37,128 bases of DNA from Anaerolineae bacterium UTCFX1. GTDB lineage: Bacteria > Chloroflexota > Anaerolineae > Anaerolineales > Villigracilaceae. The stretch is taken from the NCBI GenBank assembly GCA_002050275.1, contig MWTB01000029.1:1-37128 (forward strand), written 5' to 3'. The notes beneath the pieces were generated by a model, which searched no databases, was not told where the DNA came from, and worked only from the letters and a program-made list of their open reading frames with translations. Every line of letters starts with the position of its first letter. Position 1 is the first letter of the stretch. Below, piece by piece: positions 1-7,777 of this stretch. Made by a program: the position numbers and the translations under genes.

Positions 1-61
1 TTTTTAAAAATTAGCGATAATTCGTGCAATTCGCAGCAAAAGATTTCGATCTGCGTAAGTC

Positions 62-104
62 ATGATTAACAAAAATAAACGTCTCCGCCGTCGGCGGAGA
101 CGTT
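62..104 (-). terminator. Rho-independent terminator after phnE
   Basis: A perfect 12-bp inverted repeat (AACGTCTCCGCC with loop GTC) at 78-104 lies just beyond the phnE stop. Read on the minus strand it is followed by a T-rich run (TTTATTTTTGTT). It closes the phnD-phnC-phnE transcription unit. Confidence 0.85.
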
Positions 105-131
105 GTTCCTTTAGGGCGATTCCTTCTCGCG

Positions 132-1970
132 CTATACAAATTTTTCCCGCAGCACGGAGGAAATATAATCCATGCTGGCGACTACGATCGCAATAGCGAG
201 CATGTTGACGCTGGCGGCGCGATAGTTGAGCAAATTGATGTTCTGTTGCAAGATGAAGCCGATGCCGCCGCCGCCGACAAAGCCGATGATGGTGGACATA
301 CGCACGTTGATGTCCCAACGATACATGGTGTACGAGATATACGGCGGAATGATCTGCGGCACAACGGCAAAGACGATGGTCTGCAAGCGATTCGCACCGG
401 TCGCTTGGATTGCTTCCAGCGGACCTGAAAGAATGCTCTCCACTTGCTCCGAATATAATTTAGCATTCGAAGCGACCGTGTGCAGCGCCAACGCCAGCGC
501 GCCGGCGAACGGTCCCAGCCCGACCCAGGCGACGAAGACGATCGCCATCACTAACGCTTCAATGGAACGGGTGCCGTTGAGGATAGTTCGGAAAATGCCG
601 TAAATGATGAAACCTACCGGCAGAGGCTGTTTAGACGAGACGACAAGCGCCAACGCCAACCCAATCGTCGCGCCGATTCCCGCGGGCCAATAGAGCGTAA
701 CAGCAGGATTATTAAACTGATAGAACCAATCTAACCCTCGCAAGATGAGGACCGCCGCTACCGCGCCAGCCAGAGGCGCGACGATAAGGTTGAAAATCTT
801 GCTTGACGCTGGAGAAGTCTTATCGCTGACCGCCTGCCCGATCTGCCCAAAGAAGCCTCCCACGATCCCTCCAACGACGAGGACTGCAACAACCGGCGCG
901 AGAATCGTAAAGATTTCTCCCACTTGAGAGACAAATTTCCGCAGGAAGTACAGCGGCACGTCTTTATTCGGCGTAAGATACGCGCCAACTTGGAGGAGCA
1001 GTTTTCCTAGGAATAATATCGAAGCGAGTATCAAGGCGGCGGCAAATAACGAGTAGAGTACGTTAACCAGCCTGCTTTTGAAACGCAAATCCATCTCTTT
1101 ATTTTGGTTGAACAACGTCAAACGCGCAAGCAGAGATCCGAGAATCGGCAAGATGATCGCGCCTGCCAACGTAGCGAGAAATGAACTGAAAAAAGCGGTC
1201 TGAAAACGCGTCAGGAGTCGGCTGATTTCCACTCCTAACCCCATGCCCAGCGCCCAACCGATCAGAGAAAGCGCAATGCTGCTGAGCGGGCTTTTCACTT
1301 CCACCATTAAGTTGCGCGCCGCAAAGAAACTGATCGGCACCGCCAGCAACGTGCCGAAAGTGGTCGCCAACAATGCCATAAACACCGTCTCAACGATCTT
1401 ATCCCACGTGACCTTGGCTTCTTGCGAGATCATCGGCGCGCCCACGCGCACCCGCCCAATGGCGCGAATGGCTTGCGGATCTTCTTTAATCTGACGGTTG
1501 GGGATGGTCGCTTCAACGCGGAAATTGCCCTGCGCATCCGCCTGAAAACTGCCCATTTGAATAGGAACCCCGTCCGGAGCGTCGGCGCTAAACCCAATAA
1601 AGTTAATCGGTCCCGCCGAATTTTCTTGAAAGTTATAACCCTCCACCACGATTGTTTCTTTAGGCTCCGCGCATCCGGCGCTGACGAGGATGAACGCTCC
1701 GGAGCGATCCACTTTAGGAGGTTCGACTCCGCCTTCCGGGCAACCTAAATAAAAAGGGACTTCGACATTTACCGTTTCAAAGTTGTAATCAAAAATCTTG
1801 GGGTGCGCCAGCGCTCTCAGAATACGCGTGAGCGAAGCCATGCGTCTTTCGGAGCGGGTTTCCGCAAAGTTGATGTTGGTAACCGTGAAACCGTAGGCAA
1901 AAACGACCAGCACGAGAAACGTCGCCAACCCTACAGCGAGCGATTTTATGAAAGACGATGATTTCTTCAT
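132..1970 (-). CDS. phnE: PhnE-type ABC permease, expanded
   Basis: This is the inner-membrane permease of a phosphonate/phosphite-type ABC importer. The start at 1970 is chosen because AGGA precedes it by 6 bp and it lies 10 bp after the phnC stop. At 612 residues it is about twice the usual PhnE (roughly 260-290). I see a first membrane segment (12-32), an extracytoplasmic region (about 60-185) that looks beta-rich, the start of the permease fold (ETVFMALLATTFGTLLAVP, about 194-212), a stretch with several extra hydrophobic segments (about 225-450), then the PhnE C-terminal half: RTILNGTRSIEALV, an EAA-type coupling loop near 519-540 (EAIQATGANRLQ) and a glycine-rich end (GFVGGGGIGF). Family membership is firm. 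The function of the additions is unknown, and whether they are common in this lineage could not be checked. Confidence 0.88.
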   Translation of the reverse strand: MKKSSSFIKSLAVGLATFLVLVVFAYGFTVTNINFAETRSERRMASLTRILRALAHPKIFDYNFETVNVEVPFYLGCPEGGVEPPKVDRSGAFILVSAGCAEPKETIVVEGYNFQENSAGPINFIGFSADAPDGVPIQMGSFQADAQGNFRVEATIPNRQIKEDPQAIRAIGRVRVGAPMISQEAKVTWDKIVETVFMALLATTFGTLLAVPISFFAARNLMVEVKSPLSSIALSLIGWALGMGLGVEISRLLTRFQTAFFSSFLATLAGAIILPILGSLLARLTLFNQNKEMDLRFKSRLVNVLYSLFAAALILASILFLGKLLLQVGAYLTPNKDVPLYFLRKFVSQVGEIFTILAPVVAVLVVGGIVGGFFGQIGQAVSDKTSPASSKIFNLIVAPLAGAVAAVLILRGLDWFYQFNNPAVTLYWPAGIGATIGLALALVVSSKQPLPVGFIIYGIFRTILNGTRSIEALVMAIVFVAWVGLGPFAGALALALHTVASNAKLYSEQVESILSGPLEAIQATGANRLQTIVFAVVPQIIPPYISYTMYRWDINVRMSTIIGFVGGGGIGFILQQNINLLNYRAASVNMLAIAIVVASMDYISSVLREKFV

Positions 1971-1980
1971 TGTAGGTCCT

Positions 1981-2733
1981 TTATCCGACGCGCTCAGCGT
2001 CTTTGCCGTAGATTTCGCGAAATTTCTCGTCGTTAATATCCGCGGGCGAGCCGTCAAATTTCAACTCTCCGGCGTTGAGCGCGATCGCGCGATCCGCATA
2101 ACGATGCACTAGATCGAGAAAGTGCAGGCTGCAAAGGACCGTTACGCCGTCTTCTTTATTGATTTTTTCGAGATATTGCATGATCGAATGCGCCAACACC
2201 GGGTCAAGGCTGGCGACCGGCTCATCCGCCAAGATCATAGCAGGCTGTTGCATCATAGCGCGAGCGATGCCTACGCGCTGTTGCTGACCGCCGCTCAATT
2301 CATCGGCGCGTTTGTAAGCTTGATTCTTAATGCCCACGCGATCCAGCTGATCGAGCGCCATGGCTACATCGCTTTTAGGGAAGCGATTCAAAGCGCTCAA
2401 CATAGGGTTGACATATCCCAGCCGCCCCGCCAAAACGTTCGTAATGACCTTCGACCGTGAAACCAGATTGAAATGCTGAAAGACCATGCCGATCTTGCGG
2501 CGGATATGGCGCATCTCATCCTGACTGGCGGCGGTAACATCCTGCCCATCCCAGACGATCTGCCCGCCTGTGGGTTCGATCAGCCGGTTGATGCAACGCA
2601 AAAGCGTGGATTTTCCCGAGCCGCTCAAGCCGATGACGGCTAAGAACTCGCCTTGCTCCACATTAAAGCTGACGTTCTTCAGCGCTTGCACGCCGCCATC
2701 GTACGTTTTGGAGAGGTTTTTTACTTCTAACAT
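1981..2733 (-). CDS. phnC: PhnC-type ABC transporter ATP-binding protein
   Basis: This is the cytoplasmic ATPase that powers uptake through the PhnE permease. The 250 residues show all ABC motifs: Walker A GLSGSGKST (about 35-43), a Q-loop (VFQHFN), signature LSGGQQQRVGIARA, Walker B MILADEPVASLD and a switch histidine (CSLHFLDL). The spacing and sequence match PhnC rather than generic importers. It is followed after 10 bp by phnE, and a 222-bp gap carrying a strong hairpin separates it from phnD upstream. The ribosome-binding site is weak: AGGAAAGG lies about 12 bp before the ATG. Expression may therefore depend on read-through of that hairpin. The transported substrate cannot be set from the ATPase. 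Confidence 0.92.
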   Translation of the reverse strand: MLEVKNLSKTYDGGVQALKNVSFNVEQGEFLAVIGLSGSGKSTLLRCINRLIEPTGGQIVWDGQDVTAASQDEMRHIRRKIGMVFQHFNLVSRSKVITNVLAGRLGYVNPMLSALNRFPKSDVAMALDQLDRVGIKNQAYKRADELSGGQQQRVGIARAMMQQPAMILADEPVASLDPVLAHSIMQYLEKINKEDGVTVLCSLHFLDLVHRYADRAIALNAGELKFDGSPADINDEKFREIYGKDAERVG

Positions 2734-2905
2734 GGTGAAATAGCGCCTTTCCTACTGCTTCATCTAAAAAATGACAAGAGAAAGATATGAGTATAAAAGT
2801 GAATAATGCCCTATACGCTCGCGCGCGGAACGCCTCGAAGGTTTTTATAACCCAGTTTGAGTTTTCAACTCGATCTTCGGAGCGGCGCACATAATGCCAT
2901 ATATT

Positions 2906-2939
2906 AAATCTTGCCCCAGAAATTTCTGGGGCAAGATTT
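2906..2939 (-). terminator. Attenuator-like hairpin between phnD and phnC
   Basis: This is a perfect 17-bp inverted repeat with no spacer (AAATCTTGCCCCAGAAA and its complement), starting 17 bp beyond the phnD stop. On the minus strand it is followed by TTTAATATAT. It probably stops much of the transcription after phnD, so that the binding protein is made in excess over PhnC and PhnE. Confidence 0.7.
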
Positions 2940-2955
2940 TGTAAATCATTAACCG

Positions 2956-4056
2956 TTATTTACCGATATTCTCGAGAGTGACGCCTTGCTGAGCGACCAA
3001 GATGCGAACGCCGTCGAAGTTCTCATCGGCGATCGGGCCGACGCCCGTCCAGCTGTAGAAGTTCTCGTTGCAGAGAGATTGAGCGCAGGCTTCGTTATCG
3101 AGCGAGACGAACGCGGTCATCGCCTCAACGATCTGCTGTTGCAAATCGGCTGGGAAATCAGGCGAGAAGGACATCGTATCATTCGGGATTTCCTTAGAAA
3201 GCGCCAAAATGCGGACTTTCTGAACGACATCAGGAGCGTCCTTGATCACTGCCGCGCGCGCGTCTAAAACGCGGTAACTGCCGCACCATAGTTCGCCGTC
3301 TGCATTCACAGCGCAGGAATCAACGACATCATCCGGAACGTCGGGCGCATCGCCCATCGCCCATTTTCCATCCGTAATCAGCGGAGGGCTGAAATAGGCG
3401 GTAGCGACATCGGCTTCGCCGCGATAGACCGCAAGAATAGATTGCGGGTGACCGCCGGCTTCAATCGTTTCGCCGATCTTAACGCTCAAATCGCTGAAGA
3501 TCGAGGCGGGATACAAGTAGCCGGAGGTGGAACCGGCGTCGGGGTATGCCCATTTGGCGTCGTTCAGATCTTCAAGAGTCTGGTACTTGCTGTCGCGAGC
3601 GACATAGAAGCCGGTCCAATAGACGTTCCAACCGCGGCGCGCGGAAGCCAAGCCCGGTTGTACGCCGCACAATTGATTCGCGATCACATAGCCCATCGCA
3701 GGGATAAAGCCGATCGTATCGGTCGGGGAAGCGCACATCTCCTCAATTGTGGCGGCGTAAGAAGTCGGCACGCTGACTTTGAAGTTCAAGCCAGTGGCTT
3801 CATTGAGCGCTTGTTCGATCAATTCGCCGCTTGAGATCATGAAGTCCACATCTACAGAAGGAACGAAGAGCACCTTGATGGGGTGTTCAGGCGATCCGAT
3901 CTCAGGTTCGGGCACAGCGGTCGGCGCCACAGTCGGTGGGACCGCTGTGGGGGGAACCGTGGTCGGAGCGGGCGCCTCGGTGGCGGCGGGTCCGCATGCG
4001 GAAAGCGCCAACGCGAACGCCATCAGCACGGCAAGAAACAGGTACAACTTTTTCAT
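2956..4056 (-). CDS. phnD: PhnD-type phosphonate/phosphite substrate-binding lipoprotein
   Basis: This is the extracytoplasmic binding protein that captures the substrate and delivers it to PhnE. Of 366 residues, the first 21 form a lipoprotein signal ending in the lipobox LSAC (lipidated Cys21). A Pro/Thr/Ala linker (about 22-50) follows, then a periplasmic-binding-protein type II fold. The motif DAGSTSGYLYPAS matches the anion-binding STSG loop of the PhnD family. The start has a good ribosome-binding site (GAGGAGAAGAAAT before the ATG). It is first in a phnD-phnC-phnE unit. Family members bind phosphonates, phosphite, hypophosphite or related anions, and the sequence alone does not say which. 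No C-P lyase or phosphonatase genes are visible here. Confidence 0.9.
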   Translation of the reverse strand: MKKLYLFLAVLMAFALALSACGPAATEAPAPTTVPPTAVPPTVAPTAVPEPEIGSPEHPIKVLFVPSVDVDFMISSGELIEQALNEATGLNFKVSVPTSYAATIEEMCASPTDTIGFIPAMGYVIANQLCGVQPGLASARRGWNVYWTGFYVARDSKYQTLEDLNDAKWAYPDAGSTSGYLYPASIFSDLSVKIGETIEAGGHPQSILAVYRGEADVATAYFSPPLITDGKWAMGDAPDVPDDVVDSCAVNADGELWCGSYRVLDARAAVIKDAPDVVQKVRILALSKEIPNDTMSFSPDFPADLQQQIVEAMTAFVSLDNEACAQSLCNENFYSWTGVGPIADENFDGVRILVAQQGVTLENIGK

Positions 4057-4087
4057 ATTTCTTCTCCTCTACTAAATAAGTGAATTT

Positions 4088-4103
4088 GGGAATCTTGATT
4101 CCC
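4088..4103 (-). promoter_or_regulatory. Palindrome in the phnD leader
   Basis: GGGAATCTTGATTCCC is a perfect 7-bp inverted repeat with a 2-bp centre, lying between the predicted -10 box and the phnD ribosome-binding site. It could be an operator for a dimeric repressor or a leader hairpin. It does not resemble the enterobacterial Pho box. Confidence 0.4.
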
Positions 4104-4111
4104 ACGGCTTG

Positions 4112-4140
4112 ATGATACAGCCGAATAATAATTTATACAA
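4112..4140 (-). promoter_or_regulatory. Sigma-70-type promoter of phnDCE
   Basis: On the minus strand TTGTAT (4140-4135) and TATCAT (4117-4112) are separated by exactly 17 bp in an AT-rich region. Transcription would start near 4105, giving a leader of about 50 nt that contains the palindrome at 4088-4103. Confidence 0.6.
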
Positions 4141-4177
4141 GTGATATTTGATTAGAAAATTTTTTCGCGTCGTACGA

Positions 4178-4214
4178 AAACAAAAAGCCCGCTCTCGGAG
4201 ACAGAGGCGAGCTT
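4178..4214 (-). terminator. Rho-independent terminator after the SIMPL gene
   Basis: An 11-bp stem with one G-U pair and one bulged C (AAGCTCGCCTCT paired with AGAGCGGGCTT) lies 25 bp past the stop at 4239. It is followed on the minus strand by TTTTTGTTTT. It separates the SIMPL gene from the phn promoter downstream. Confidence 0.75.
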
Positions 4215-4238
4215 AATAAGCGTTGCGAAACGGCTGCC

Positions 4239-4958
4239 TTACTTCAGTTCGTATGTCACGTTGACCGTTACCGTGAAGGTCAATTGACCGGGGTTGATCG
4301 GCACCGCAGAAGCCGCGTCGCCTCCGCCGCCTTCACCCCTACCTTCATAGACCGGATAATACTGACTGTCGGCGAAAGTAATCGAGCGGATCGCGCCCAC
4401 CGAAACGCCGGCGGCAGCGGCAAGTTCCTGCGCTTTTGTTTTCGCGTCGGCGATCGCGTCGGCGCGGGCTTGCTTGAGCGCGGCGTCTTTATCCGCCACA
4501 TCGAACTGAATGCTGTTGACCGTGTTGGCGCCGGCGGTGATCACCGTATCGAGCAGACTGCCGAGTTTGGCGAGATCGCGCACAGTGACGTACACCGTGT
4601 TATCCACCGCGTAATACTTCTCGCCGGTCGAAGCGCCGGTCGCAGGATCGTATTTATCGAAGGGCCAGATGCTGAAGCTCGTGGTGCGAATATCCTTGGC
4701 ATCAATGCCGAACGCGGTCAGCGCGTCGATCACTTTCTGGGTCTGCGCGTTATTTTGATTCATGGCTTCAGAAGCCGAGGGCAATTCGGTGTGAACGCCT
4801 ACATAAATATACGCAATGTCCGGCTTGAGATCAGCCGTCCCAGCGCCCGCCACGTTCAAGGTGGGGGGTTCTGCGGGCGCGCTCAGGGCTGGCGCGCACG
4901 CGCTTACAACCAGCGTCAGCAAGACAAGGGTTGTAAACAGAATAGGTCTGGTTTTCAT
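4239..4958 (-). CDS. SIMPL-domain (DUF541) lipoprotein
   Basis: This is a 239-residue exported lipoprotein of the SIMPL/DUF541 (oxidative-stress defence YggE-like) family. The signal peptide ends in the lipobox VSAC (Cys20-21 region). The SIMPL domain covers the remainder: NVAGAGTADLKPDIAYIYVG at its start, the middle TTSFSIWPFDKYD, the helical repeat ALKQARADAIADAKTKAQ that is typical of the family, and an ending LTFTVTVNVTYEL. The start at 4958 follows AAGGAG; the nearer ATG at 4963 is out of frame and stops at once. Its biochemical role is not established for the family in general. It is monocistronic, with its own terminator, and divergent from the nurA cluster. Confidence 0.85.
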   Translation of the reverse strand: MKTRPILFTTLVLLTLVVSACAPALSAPAEPPTLNVAGAGTADLKPDIAYIYVGVHTELPSASEAMNQNNAQTQKVIDALTAFGIDAKDIRTTSFSIWPFDKYDPATGASTGEKYYAVDNTVYVTVRDLAKLGSLLDTVITAGANTVNSIQFDVADKDAALKQARADAIADAKTKAQELAAAAGVSVGAIRSITFADSQYYPVYEGRGEGGGGDAASAVPINPGQLTFTVTVNVTYELK

Positions 4959-5031
4959 TTCATATGCTCCTTGTTAATATGATTGTCAATAGAAAGACGT
5001 TGCACACGCCGGAAAGTTCCCCGCGCATGGC

Positions 5032-5060
5032 TTGAATTTTAACCGCTTTGCCTGTACAAT
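5032..5060 (+). promoter_or_regulatory. Promoter of the nurA cluster
   Basis: TTGAAT (5032-5037) and TACAAT (5055-5060) are spaced by exactly 17 bp. Transcription would begin near 5067, leaving a leader of only about 11 nt before the ATG at 5078. The -10 box favours 5078 over the TTG at 5048 as the true start of nurA. Confidence 0.6.
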
Positions 5061-5077
5061 TCACGCACATTTGTTCT

Positions 5078-6247
5078 ATGCCGATCAACTACCAGGAAGT
5101 CTTCACTCAAATTCAATCCATCGGCGCGGGCGCAAAAGAGAGGCGGAAGAAGAAAGAGGAGGCGCAGACCATAGCGCACGGACTCCTGAACGCCTACGCG
5201 GCTCAACTGGATGCGCTCCGCTCCAAAGTGGATTCCGCCAAGGCGATAGACGCGAACCTTCGCTGTGCCTATCCGCTGGATGAAAACCTCGATTCTTCCT
5301 TCGACGTTCAGCCTGTTCCTGTTTCCTCAACCTTAATCGCCGCCGACGGTTCGCAGATCAACCCCGATCGTCACGCTGCGCTTCAGTATTATGCGATCAA
5401 TGTGGGCGCGATTGCCATGCAGGTTGGTTCAGGGAATACGCCAGAAGTATTTACGGATACCAAACTTCATATGCTCGATGAGTTTGAAGATACGTTTTTC
5501 AGCGATAGTCAGGTTGCATTACAACGCGATGTAGCCGAACGCAAAAAATTATTAGAAGTCGCTAAAAATTTTTCAGTTCCGATCATTGCCCTAACAGAAG
5601 GGCAGTTGGAACTTTGGGGCGCGGTTGACAGTGACAACTCCAGAGACTTTGAGAAAAGCTTGCAAGATTATCTAGACGCGCTTAAGGAAATGGAAAACCA
5701 GCAAGTGATCACATCAGGATATGTGGACAAACCCGGCGCTAATTGGGTGGTCAGGTTGTTGGAAATTGCGACGATTCCTCAAAACGAATTAATCAATTTA
5801 AAAAAACATCGTCCTTTCCTTGGAGTGACCGATCTATGGTTATTTAGCAAAATATTGGGCAAGCACGCCCGATCTGCCGTGTTCAAACTTCAGGCAAGAT
5901 CTTCTGAAAAGTATAAAGACTCGCTGTCCATCCATTTCTTCTATTTGAATGTGGGCGACGAAAAGAAACCCAAAATCGCGCGAGTTGACATTCCCTTATG
6001 GGTGGCAAAGAATCAAGACGCCTTGAACAACCTGCATTGTGTCTTGATCGAGCAGGCGAAAATCATGGGCAATGAACCTTTTCCTTATTTGTTGCATAGA
6101 GCGCATGAGATCGCCGTTGTCACGCATAAGGAAAAAGAAGAAATAGACCAGATGCTGGCAATTGAAATTAGAAATAACGGCGGCGAAGTAGGCGAAAAAT
6201 CTGGCAAACAATCCGCGAAGGATTTGCAGGGGAGAACAAGAAGATAG
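5078..6247 (+). CDS. nurA: NurA-family DNA end-processing nuclease
   Basis: This is a probable 5'-3' exonuclease/endonuclease of the NurA family, which works inside the HerA translocase ring during DNA end resection. The 389 residues contain the NurA signature IAADGSQINPDRH, with the metal-binding Asp at residue 90, a coiled N-terminal helix region (about 20-60) and a C-terminal motif (ARVDIPLWVA) typical of the fold. The start at 5078 is preferred: an upstream in-frame TTG at 5048 lies inside the predicted promoter. The partner HerA is encoded 1.5 kb downstream on the same strand, and the next gene starts directly after this stop. Family assignment is good; biochemical activity is inferred. 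Confidence 0.85.
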   Translation: MPINYQEVFTQIQSIGAGAKERRKKKEEAQTIAHGLLNAYAAQLDALRSKVDSAKAIDANLRCAYPLDENLDSSFDVQPVPVSSTLIAADGSQINPDRHAALQYYAINVGAIAMQVGSGNTPEVFTDTKLHMLDEFEDTFFSDSQVALQRDVAERKKLLEVAKNFSVPIIALTEGQLELWGAVDSDNSRDFEKSLQDYLDALKEMENQQVITSGYVDKPGANWVVRLLEIATIPQNELINLKKHRPFLGVTDLWLFSKILGKHARSAVFKLQARSSEKYKDSLSIHFFYLNVGDEKKPKIARVDIPLWVAKNQDALNNLHCVLIEQAKIMGNEPFPYLLHRAHEIAVVTHKEKEEIDQMLAIEIRNNGGEVGEKSGKQSAKDLQGRTRR

Positions 6248-6643
6248 ATGAAAACTCATTTTATTCTGTATGTCAGCGACCAGAGCAAGAGTTCCGCTTT
6301 TTATCGAAACGTACTCGCCCAGGAGCCCACGCTGGACGTGGAGGGCATGACTGAATTTACCCTGAATGAAGGCGGCGTTTTGGGATTAATGCCCGAGGCG
6401 GGCGTCAAACGCCTGCTTGGCGAAATCATCAAAGACCCAAAAGAGGGACGCGGCATTCCCCGCGCCGAGTTGTATTTACTCGTAGACGAGCCGCAGTCTT
6501 ATTACGAACGCGCGCTGGCGAACGGAGCGAGAGCATTAAGCCCGTTGGAAAAAAGAAACTGGGGAGACGCGGTATCCTATTGCGAAGACCCCGATGGGCA
6601 TATTCTCGCTTTCGCAAAGCGGGAAGTTGAGTCATCAAGATGA
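6248..6643 (+). CDS. VOC-superfamily (glyoxalase-like) protein
   Basis: This is a 131-residue single VOC module built of two beta-alpha-beta-beta-beta units. The first half has ILYVSDQSKSSAFYRNVL and the second has the characteristic ending GDAVSYCEDPDGHILAFAKR, where the Glu of CEDPDGH is a usual metal ligand. The ATG directly follows the nurA TAG with no gap, so the two are translationally coupled. The VOC family includes glyoxalases, extradiol dioxygenases and resistance proteins, and no substrate can be assigned. A link to NurA/HerA function is not established; it may simply share the operon. Confidence 0.8.
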   Translation: MKTHFILYVSDQSKSSAFYRNVLAQEPTLDVEGMTEFTLNEGGVLGLMPEAGVKRLLGEIIKDPKEGRGIPRAELYLLVDEPQSYYERALANGARALSPLEKRNWGDAVSYCEDPDGHILAFAKREVESSR

Positions 6644-6653
6644 GGAGTCGGAA

Positions 6654-7241
6654 ATGAATCAAATCGAAATCGGACGCTTACTCCGCGCAGGGACGACAGG
6701 CTTCATTGCCGGGTGCCGTGTCAATCAATTGGATGCGCCGTCGTTTGGGGCGCTTGTCCGCGCGCCGCTGGGCGAGGGCTACCAGGTCTACGGGCTGATC
6801 CACGATATTCACATTGACGATGACGGGCTGGTGCGCCAACTCGTCACAGCGGATAACGTCAGCGACGAGGTGATGAAAGACAACCGCGAGCGCAGAATCG
6901 TCCCCGTCGAAATGTCCGTGCTGGCGGTGGGATACGAACAGGACGGGAAAATCTTTCACCTCCTGCCGCCGCGTCCGCCGTTGAGTTTGGACGTGATCTA
7001 TAAGTGCGACGATAAAGACATTGCGCGCTTCACAGAACGTTTTGGATATTTCAGGCATATCTTGAACAATCAGGAAATTCCTGTCGGTGAAGTGGTCGCG
7101 GCACATATCTTGCAAGCGCAATCCGCGCACAAGGATAAGAGTTGGCAGGAGCGAGCCACGCATGAGGTCATTACACTGTTGAGAGACGATTATCCGACTC
7201 TCATGTCCGTGCTGGGCGCGTTGAGCGATGTAGTTGCATAA
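6654..7241 (+). CDS. HAS-barrel-like protein linked to NurA/HerA
   Basis: This is a 195-residue protein of no certain function. The start at 6654 is preferred because GAGGAG lies 7 bp upstream and the alternative at 6594 runs through the end of the VOC gene. The N-terminal half (about 1-100: GFIAGCRVNQLDAPSFGALVRA, YQVYGLIHDI) has the look of the small beta-barrel (HAS-barrel) found at the N-terminus of HerA ATPases. The C-terminal half is helical and no catalytic motif is visible. Its place between nurA and herA suggests an adaptor or loader for the complex. The stop codon abuts a palindromic repeat at 7241. Confidence 0.55.
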   Translation: MNQIEIGRLLRAGTTGFIAGCRVNQLDAPSFGALVRAPLGEGYQVYGLIHDIHIDDDGLVRQLVTADNVSDEVMKDNRERRIVPVEMSVLAVGYEQDGKIFHLLPPRPPLSLDVIYKCDDKDIARFTERFGYFRHILNNQEIPVGEVVAAHILQAQSAHKDKSWQERATHEVITLLRDDYPTLMSVLGALSDVVA

Positions 7242-7337
7242 TGTCGTTGCGAGGAGCGACCATCGGGAGCGACGAGGCAACCTCCTCGTAATCGGGGGAT
7301 TACTTCGACAAAGAACAAGAGCGTCTCGCAGCGACAT
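7241..7337. repeat. Palindromic dispersed repeat, copy 1
   Basis: This 97-bp element has inverted ends ATGTCGTTGCGAGG and CTCGCAGCGACAT. It begins inside the stop codon of the HAS-barrel gene and ends 20 bp before the GIY-YIG start. It shares most of its sequence with the copies at 7662 and 36061, but its centre has diverged. It can fold as one long hairpin. Confidence 0.85.
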
Positions 7338-7357
7338 GTGAACTGGAGTTGTTTTAC

Positions 7358-7654
7358 ATGGCAGTCGGTAGAGAGTATTGTGTTTACATCATGACAAATG
7401 CTCATAACACTGTAATTTATACAGGTGTGACAAATCATCTTGCGCGAAGAGTATATGAGCATAGGAATGGTTTAGGCGGTATCTTTACCAAGAAATACAA
7501 TGTTGTGAAGTTGGTTTACTATGAAGTGACCGATAACGTGTATGCCGCTCTTGCAAGAGAAAAGCAGATCAAAGGCGGCTCACGCAAGAAGAAGATCGAT
7601 TTGATCGAGAGTATGAATGCTGAGTTGAAAGATTTGTATGAGGAGATAATCTAA
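7358..7654 (+). CDS. Small GIY-YIG nuclease
   Basis: This is a 98-residue stand-alone GIY-YIG domain. The paired motif is present (VYI at about 9-11 and YTG at 21-23), with the conserved Arg in HLARRVYEH (30/31) and the catalytic Glu in ALAREKQIKG (Glu68). It ends in a basic then acidic tail. The ATG at 7358 has GGAG 10 bp upstream; a TTG at 7349 is less likely. Such short proteins are often misnamed UvrC. The gene fits exactly between two copies of the same palindromic repeat, inside an otherwise tight nurA-herA cluster. It looks like a later insertion, and the nuclease may move or maintain the repeats. Confidence 0.85.
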   Translation: MAVGREYCVYIMTNAHNTVIYTGVTNHLARRVYEHRNGLGGIFTKKYNVVKLVYYEVTDNVYAALAREKQIKGGSRKKKIDLIESMNAELKDLYEEII

Positions 7655-7661
7655 AGTTATC

Positions 7662-7757
7662 ATGTCGTTGCGAGGAGGAGCGGAGCGACGACGAAGCAAC
7701 CCCTCGTAATCGGGAGACTGCTTCGGGCGAAAAACAAAGGCGCCCTCGCAGCGACAT
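7662..7757. repeat. Palindromic dispersed repeat, copy 2
   Basis: This 96-bp element has ends ATGTCGTTGCGAGG and CTCGCAGCGACAT, extending to TCATGTCG/CGACATGA if one counts the flanking bases. It lies 7 bp after the GIY-YIG stop and 8 bp before the ribosome-binding site of herA (AGGAGA at 7765). It is in the same orientation as copy 1. Confidence 0.85.
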
Positions 7758-7777
7758 GATTTCTAGGAGAATGTATT

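Noticed and set aside
2663..2890. Possible 75-residue gene between phnC and phnD
   Set aside because: It overlaps the phnC start, has no ribosome-binding site and no recognisable domain.
4284..4982. Long open frame opposite the SIMPL gene
   Set aside because: It is the antisense shadow of a well-supported lipoprotein gene, with an arginine-rich composition typical of such frames and no start signal.
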